This document shows positions 31,553-33,623 of a DNA stretch of 33,623 bases, in pieces. A program made the position numbers and the translations under genes. The notes beneath the pieces were generated by a model. That model saw nothing but the letters and a program-made list of their open reading frames with translations. It had not been told where the DNA came from and did not search any database. The stretch spans positions 1 through 33,623 of the forward strand of contig NZ_FXTL01000024.1 in NCBI RefSeq assembly GCF_900182665.1, given 5' to 3'. Position 1 is the stretch's first letter. Each line of letters opens with the position of its first letter. The stretch comes from Propioniciclava tarda (GTDB lineage: Bacteria > Actinomycetota > Actinomycetes > Propionibacteriales > Propionibacteriaceae).

Positions 31553-32578
31553 TCAGAGCCAGTCACGCGCCTTGAAGATCACGTACAAGATGGCGACACC
31601 GCCCACGATCAGGCCCGCGCTCAGCCACAGTCCGAGGGGCTCGCTGAACCCCGGATACGGGATGTTCTGGCCGAACCAGCCCGTGATCGCGGTGGGAATG
31701 GCGATGATCGCGGCCCAGCCGGCGAGCTTCTTCATGATGGTGTTGAGGCGGGCGTCCTGCAGCGACAGGTTGGTCTCGAAGATCGACGAGACCATGTCGC
31801 GCAGCGACTCCGTCCACTCGGACGCCCGCAGCACATGGTCGTAGAGGTCGTCATACCAGGCGTCCAGGCCGTTGCTCGTGGGCGCGTGCCGCAGGATGCC
31901 GTTGACGATCTCCCGCATGGGCAGGACGATCCGGCGCAGCAGCACCAGGTCCTTGCGGAGCCCATAGATCGAGCGCTGCAGGAACTGGCCAGCAGGACGA
32001 TCCTCGAACAGGACGTCCTCGAGGCGCTCCATCTCGTCGTCGATCTCCTGGATGGTGCCGAAATGGCCGTCCACCACGTAGTCGAGCAGCCCGTAGACCA
32101 GCGCGCCCGAGCCGGCCTTGAGCAGCGACGGGTTGTCCTCCCACCGCGCGATCACGGGCTCCATGTCGAAGGTGTCGTCGAGCCGGATCGTCACCAGGGC
32201 CTTGGGCATGACGATCCCCGAGATCCGGCCAACCTCGAGGCGTCCGGACTGGACCGGCTCGTCAGACAGCATCCGAGCCGAGTACACGGTGAAGAACAGG
32301 TGCGAATCGTGGCGCGTAATCTTGGCCCGCTCGTGCGGCGCCAGGGCATCCTCGACGGCGGTTTCAGGCAGGCCGAGGTCCCGGGCGATAGCCAGCAGCG
32401 CCTCGGCCGACGGGCGCAGGAGGTCGAGCCAGACGAGCGAGTCGGGGTCGTGAGCGACCTCCAACATCTCGTCGGGGGTGACGTCGGTGTCGACGCAGAC
32501 CCCGTCCCGCCAGACCCGGCTGTGGGCAAGGACGCCGTGGCCGAAGAGCGCGCCTTGGGTGTCGTTCATGAGCGCCAT
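31553..32578 (-). CDS. CorA-family divalent metal transporter with GQN motif
   Basis: A 341-residue protein from ATG 32578. A long cytoplasmic domain of alternating strands and charged helices (ALAPHERAKITRHDSHLFFTVYSA; IDDEMERLEDVLF) is followed by two C-terminal membrane helices (about 285-302 and 316-334). The loop between them reads WFGQNIPYPGF: GQN at 303-305 replaces the canonical GMN. CorA and ZntB pentamers carry Mg2+, Co2+ or Zn2+; the loop change leaves ion choice open. The frame extends to 32686 but that part looks non-coding; ATG 32569 is an alternative. It is divergent from rpf. Confidence 0.86.
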   Translation of the reverse strand: MALMNDTQGALFGHGVLAHSRVWRDGVCVDTDVTPDEMLEVAHDPDSLVWLDLLRPSAEALLAIARDLGLPETAVEDALAPHERAKITRHDSHLFFTVYSARMLSDEPVQSGRLEVGRISGIVMPKALVTIRLDDTFDMEPVIARWEDNPSLLKAGSGALVYGLLDYVVDGHFGTIQEIDDEMERLEDVLFEDRPAGQFLQRSIYGLRKDLVLLRRIVLPMREIVNGILRHAPTSNGLDAWYDDLYDHVLRASEWTESLRDMVSSIFETNLSLQDARLNTIMKKLAGWAAIIAIPTAITGWFGQNIPYPGFSEPLGLWLSAGLIVGGVAILYVIFKARDWL

Positions 32579-32675
32579 CTTTGACCCGGACGCCCCCCGA
32601 CCCGGGGCGGCGCGGCGAGGGAAGTCTCGACTCGCGGTCGAGCCAGGTTCAGAGTTGGACGCCTCCGCGTCCGCC

Positions 32676-32734
32676 CAAACTCTCAACCCCGCGCTCTCAG
32701 GGCCTTGTCAGCAAACTCTCAGTCGATAGTTTGC
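32676..32734. promoter_or_regulatory. Repeats in the corA-rpf divergent region
   Basis: CAAACTCTCA occurs at 32676-32685 and 32712-32721. The second copy starts an inverted repeat GCAAACT/AGTTTGC (32711-32717, 32728-32734). TTGTCA at 32705-32710 could be a -35 for rpf with TAGTTT 16 bases on. The set looks like regulator sites; the regulator is unknown. Confidence 0.4.
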
Positions 32735-32803
32735 GACTCTCGGCGGCGGCACGCGCACAGCTGAGGTGCGCGGTTCGACCGGTCCGATCGAGAAGGGTGC
32801 GCC

Positions 32804-33532
32804 ATGAGCAAGCTGGGACTCCGGGTCGCCGGTGGACTCCTCACGCTGTCAGCCGTCGGGATCGGCGGCATCGTCGCCGCCTCCGGGGCCAACGCCTGGG
32901 ATCCGGCCGTCTGGGACAAGGTCGCCTACTGCGAGTCGACGAACCGCTGGGACATCAACACCGGCAACGGCTACTACGGCGGGCTGCAGTTCAGCCACAG
33001 CACCTGGGCCGCCTTCGGCGGGCAGACCTACGCGCCCGAGGCCAACGGCGCCACGAAGGACCAGCAGATCGCGATCGCCCGCCGGGTGCTGTCCGTCCAG
33101 GGTCCGGGGGCGTGGCCCGCCTGCTCCGTCAAGGCCGGCCTGACCAAGGACAACGGCGGAGCCGATCGCAACGCCCTGCCCAGCGGCACGGCGGCCGCAC
33201 CCGCGCCGACGACGGTCACGACGAAGACCGCCACAGCGACACCGGCGCCTGCGGCGTCCGAGGTGGTCAGCTACAAGCAACTCGTGACGGTCAACGGTGT
33301 GATGGGTCCGCTGACGATCGCCGAAATGCAGCGCTGGACCGGCGCCAAGACCGACGGCATCTGGGGCAAGCAGACCTCGAAGTCGCTCCAGGTGAAGGTC
33401 GGCGCCAAGGTGACCGGCGTCCGCGACCGGCAGACCACGGTCAAGCTGCAGTCGCTCGTCGGCACCAAGCCGGACGGCATCTGGGGACGCCAGACCACCA
33501 CCGGCCTGCAGAAGTTCCTGAACGCGCGCTAG
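32804..33532 (+). CDS. rpf: Resuscitation-promoting factor, transglycosylase with two C-terminal repeats
   Basis: A 242-residue secreted muralytic enzyme that cuts peptidoglycan glycan chains and promotes regrowth. The signal peptide ends ANA|WDP (after A31). The Rpf domain (32-109) has the catalytic glutamate E44 in [25 protein letters not shown], and C43/C107 placed for the family disulfide. A Thr/Ala/Pro linker leads to two related repeats (about 162-196 and 201-242), each with DGIWG(K/R)QT, resembling peptidoglycan-binding modules. No LysM or G5 domain is present. The ATG follows GAAGGG. No c-di-AMP riboswitch is seen upstream. Confidence 0.93.
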   Translation: MSKLGLRVAGGLLTLSAVGIGGIVAASGANAWDPAVWDKVAYCESTNRWDINTGNGYYGGLQFSHSTWAAFGGQTYAPEANGATKDQQIAIARRVLSVQGPGAWPACSVKAGLTKDNGGADRNALPSGTAAAPAPTTVTTKTATATPAPAASEVVSYKQLVTVNGVMGPLTIAEMQRWTGAKTDGIWGKQTSKSLQVKVGAKVTGVRDRQTTVKLQSLVGTKPDGIWGRQTTTGLQKFLNAR

Positions 33533-33623
33533 GAGCCTGCTGAACAATCCGTCCGCGAGTCCGCCGCGTTGATCGGTTCTGGGCTGGAATTGTTGGGTTG
33601 TGCAGGGTGAGTCGAGTCCGCAG
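33533..33623. other. Window edge, possible insertion-sequence end
   Basis: The last 91 bases after rpf hold no gene. From about 33,576 the sequence GGTTCTGGGCTGGAATTGTT, followed by a purine/T-rich stretch, resembles the terminal repeat style of insertion elements. GAACAATCC at 33,542-33,550 is roughly complementary to its GGAATTGTT. No transposase is visible within the window. Confidence 0.25.

Noticed and set aside
32579-32803. c-di-AMP (ydaO) riboswitch before rpf
   Set aside because: The conserved riboswitch core is not recognisable in the 225-base gap, and the leader would be very short.

Overview
The window comes from a high-GC actinobacterium. It carries a WhiB-family regulator, a DUF1998 helicase beside an actinobacterial-type Tad/Flp pilus cluster, an Rpf, many GTG starts and stop/start overlaps. 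No gene fixes the genus. Gene content and local order match, from memory, the Mycobacterium tuberculosis Rv3644c-Rv3683 neighbourhood (holB, topA, helicase, tad genes, NUDIX, thioredoxin, nth, RidA, whiB4, ponA2, metallophosphoesterase). The organism is not obviously mycobacterial: its PonA2 has no PASTA domain and a GH13 glucosidase has been inserted.

Region 1 (1-2,213) is accessory DNA on the 3' side of tRNA-Pro(CGG). It holds a gene remnant and a two-gene minus-strand module: an XRE-ImmA/IrrE protein overlapping a PIN-domain protein, which is a predicted toxin-antitoxin pair. A perfect palindrome covers its predicted promoter. This stretch almost lacks the hexamer GCGTCC/GGACGC that is scattered densely over the rest of the window.

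Region 2 (2,264-8,943) holds tRNA-Pro, a metallophosphoesterase and a ponA2-type PBP on the minus strand. A whiB4-like gene is divergent from them. A tight plus-strand operon follows: DUF4177-like protein, RidA, endonuclease III, TlpA-like lipoprotein, CoA-type NUDIX hydrolase. Region 3 (8,981-12,161) holds the GH13 glucosidase, then a Holin-X-type membrane protein and a methyltransferase on the minus strand.

Region 4 (12,196-19,529) is the pilus cluster: CpaE-like Ssd, TadA ATPase, TadB, TadC, Flp pilin, TadE and a TadE-like protein, convergent with an MrfA/SftH-type helicase. A 57-bp element containing a perfect TTATCCACA precedes both the ssd-tadABC operon and flp. No prepilin peptidase is present in the window.

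Region 5 (19,585-27,613) holds a large methyltransferase with an unusual inserted linker, an HtrA-like protease, a strongly folded intergenic RNA candidate, topA, tmk and the delta-prime subunit gene holB. Region 6 (27,614-33,623) holds a DoxX-family protein, a REP-like repeat cluster, PSP1/RicT, a secreted S33-type hydrolase, tRNA-Thr(CGT), a CorA-like transporter and an Rpf. The last 90 bases may be the edge of an insertion sequence.

Functionally, the core combines envelope growth and remodelling (PonA2, Rpf, HtrA), redox and damage response (WhiB4, Nth, NUDIX, helicase), replication (TopA, Tmk, HolB) and pilus assembly.
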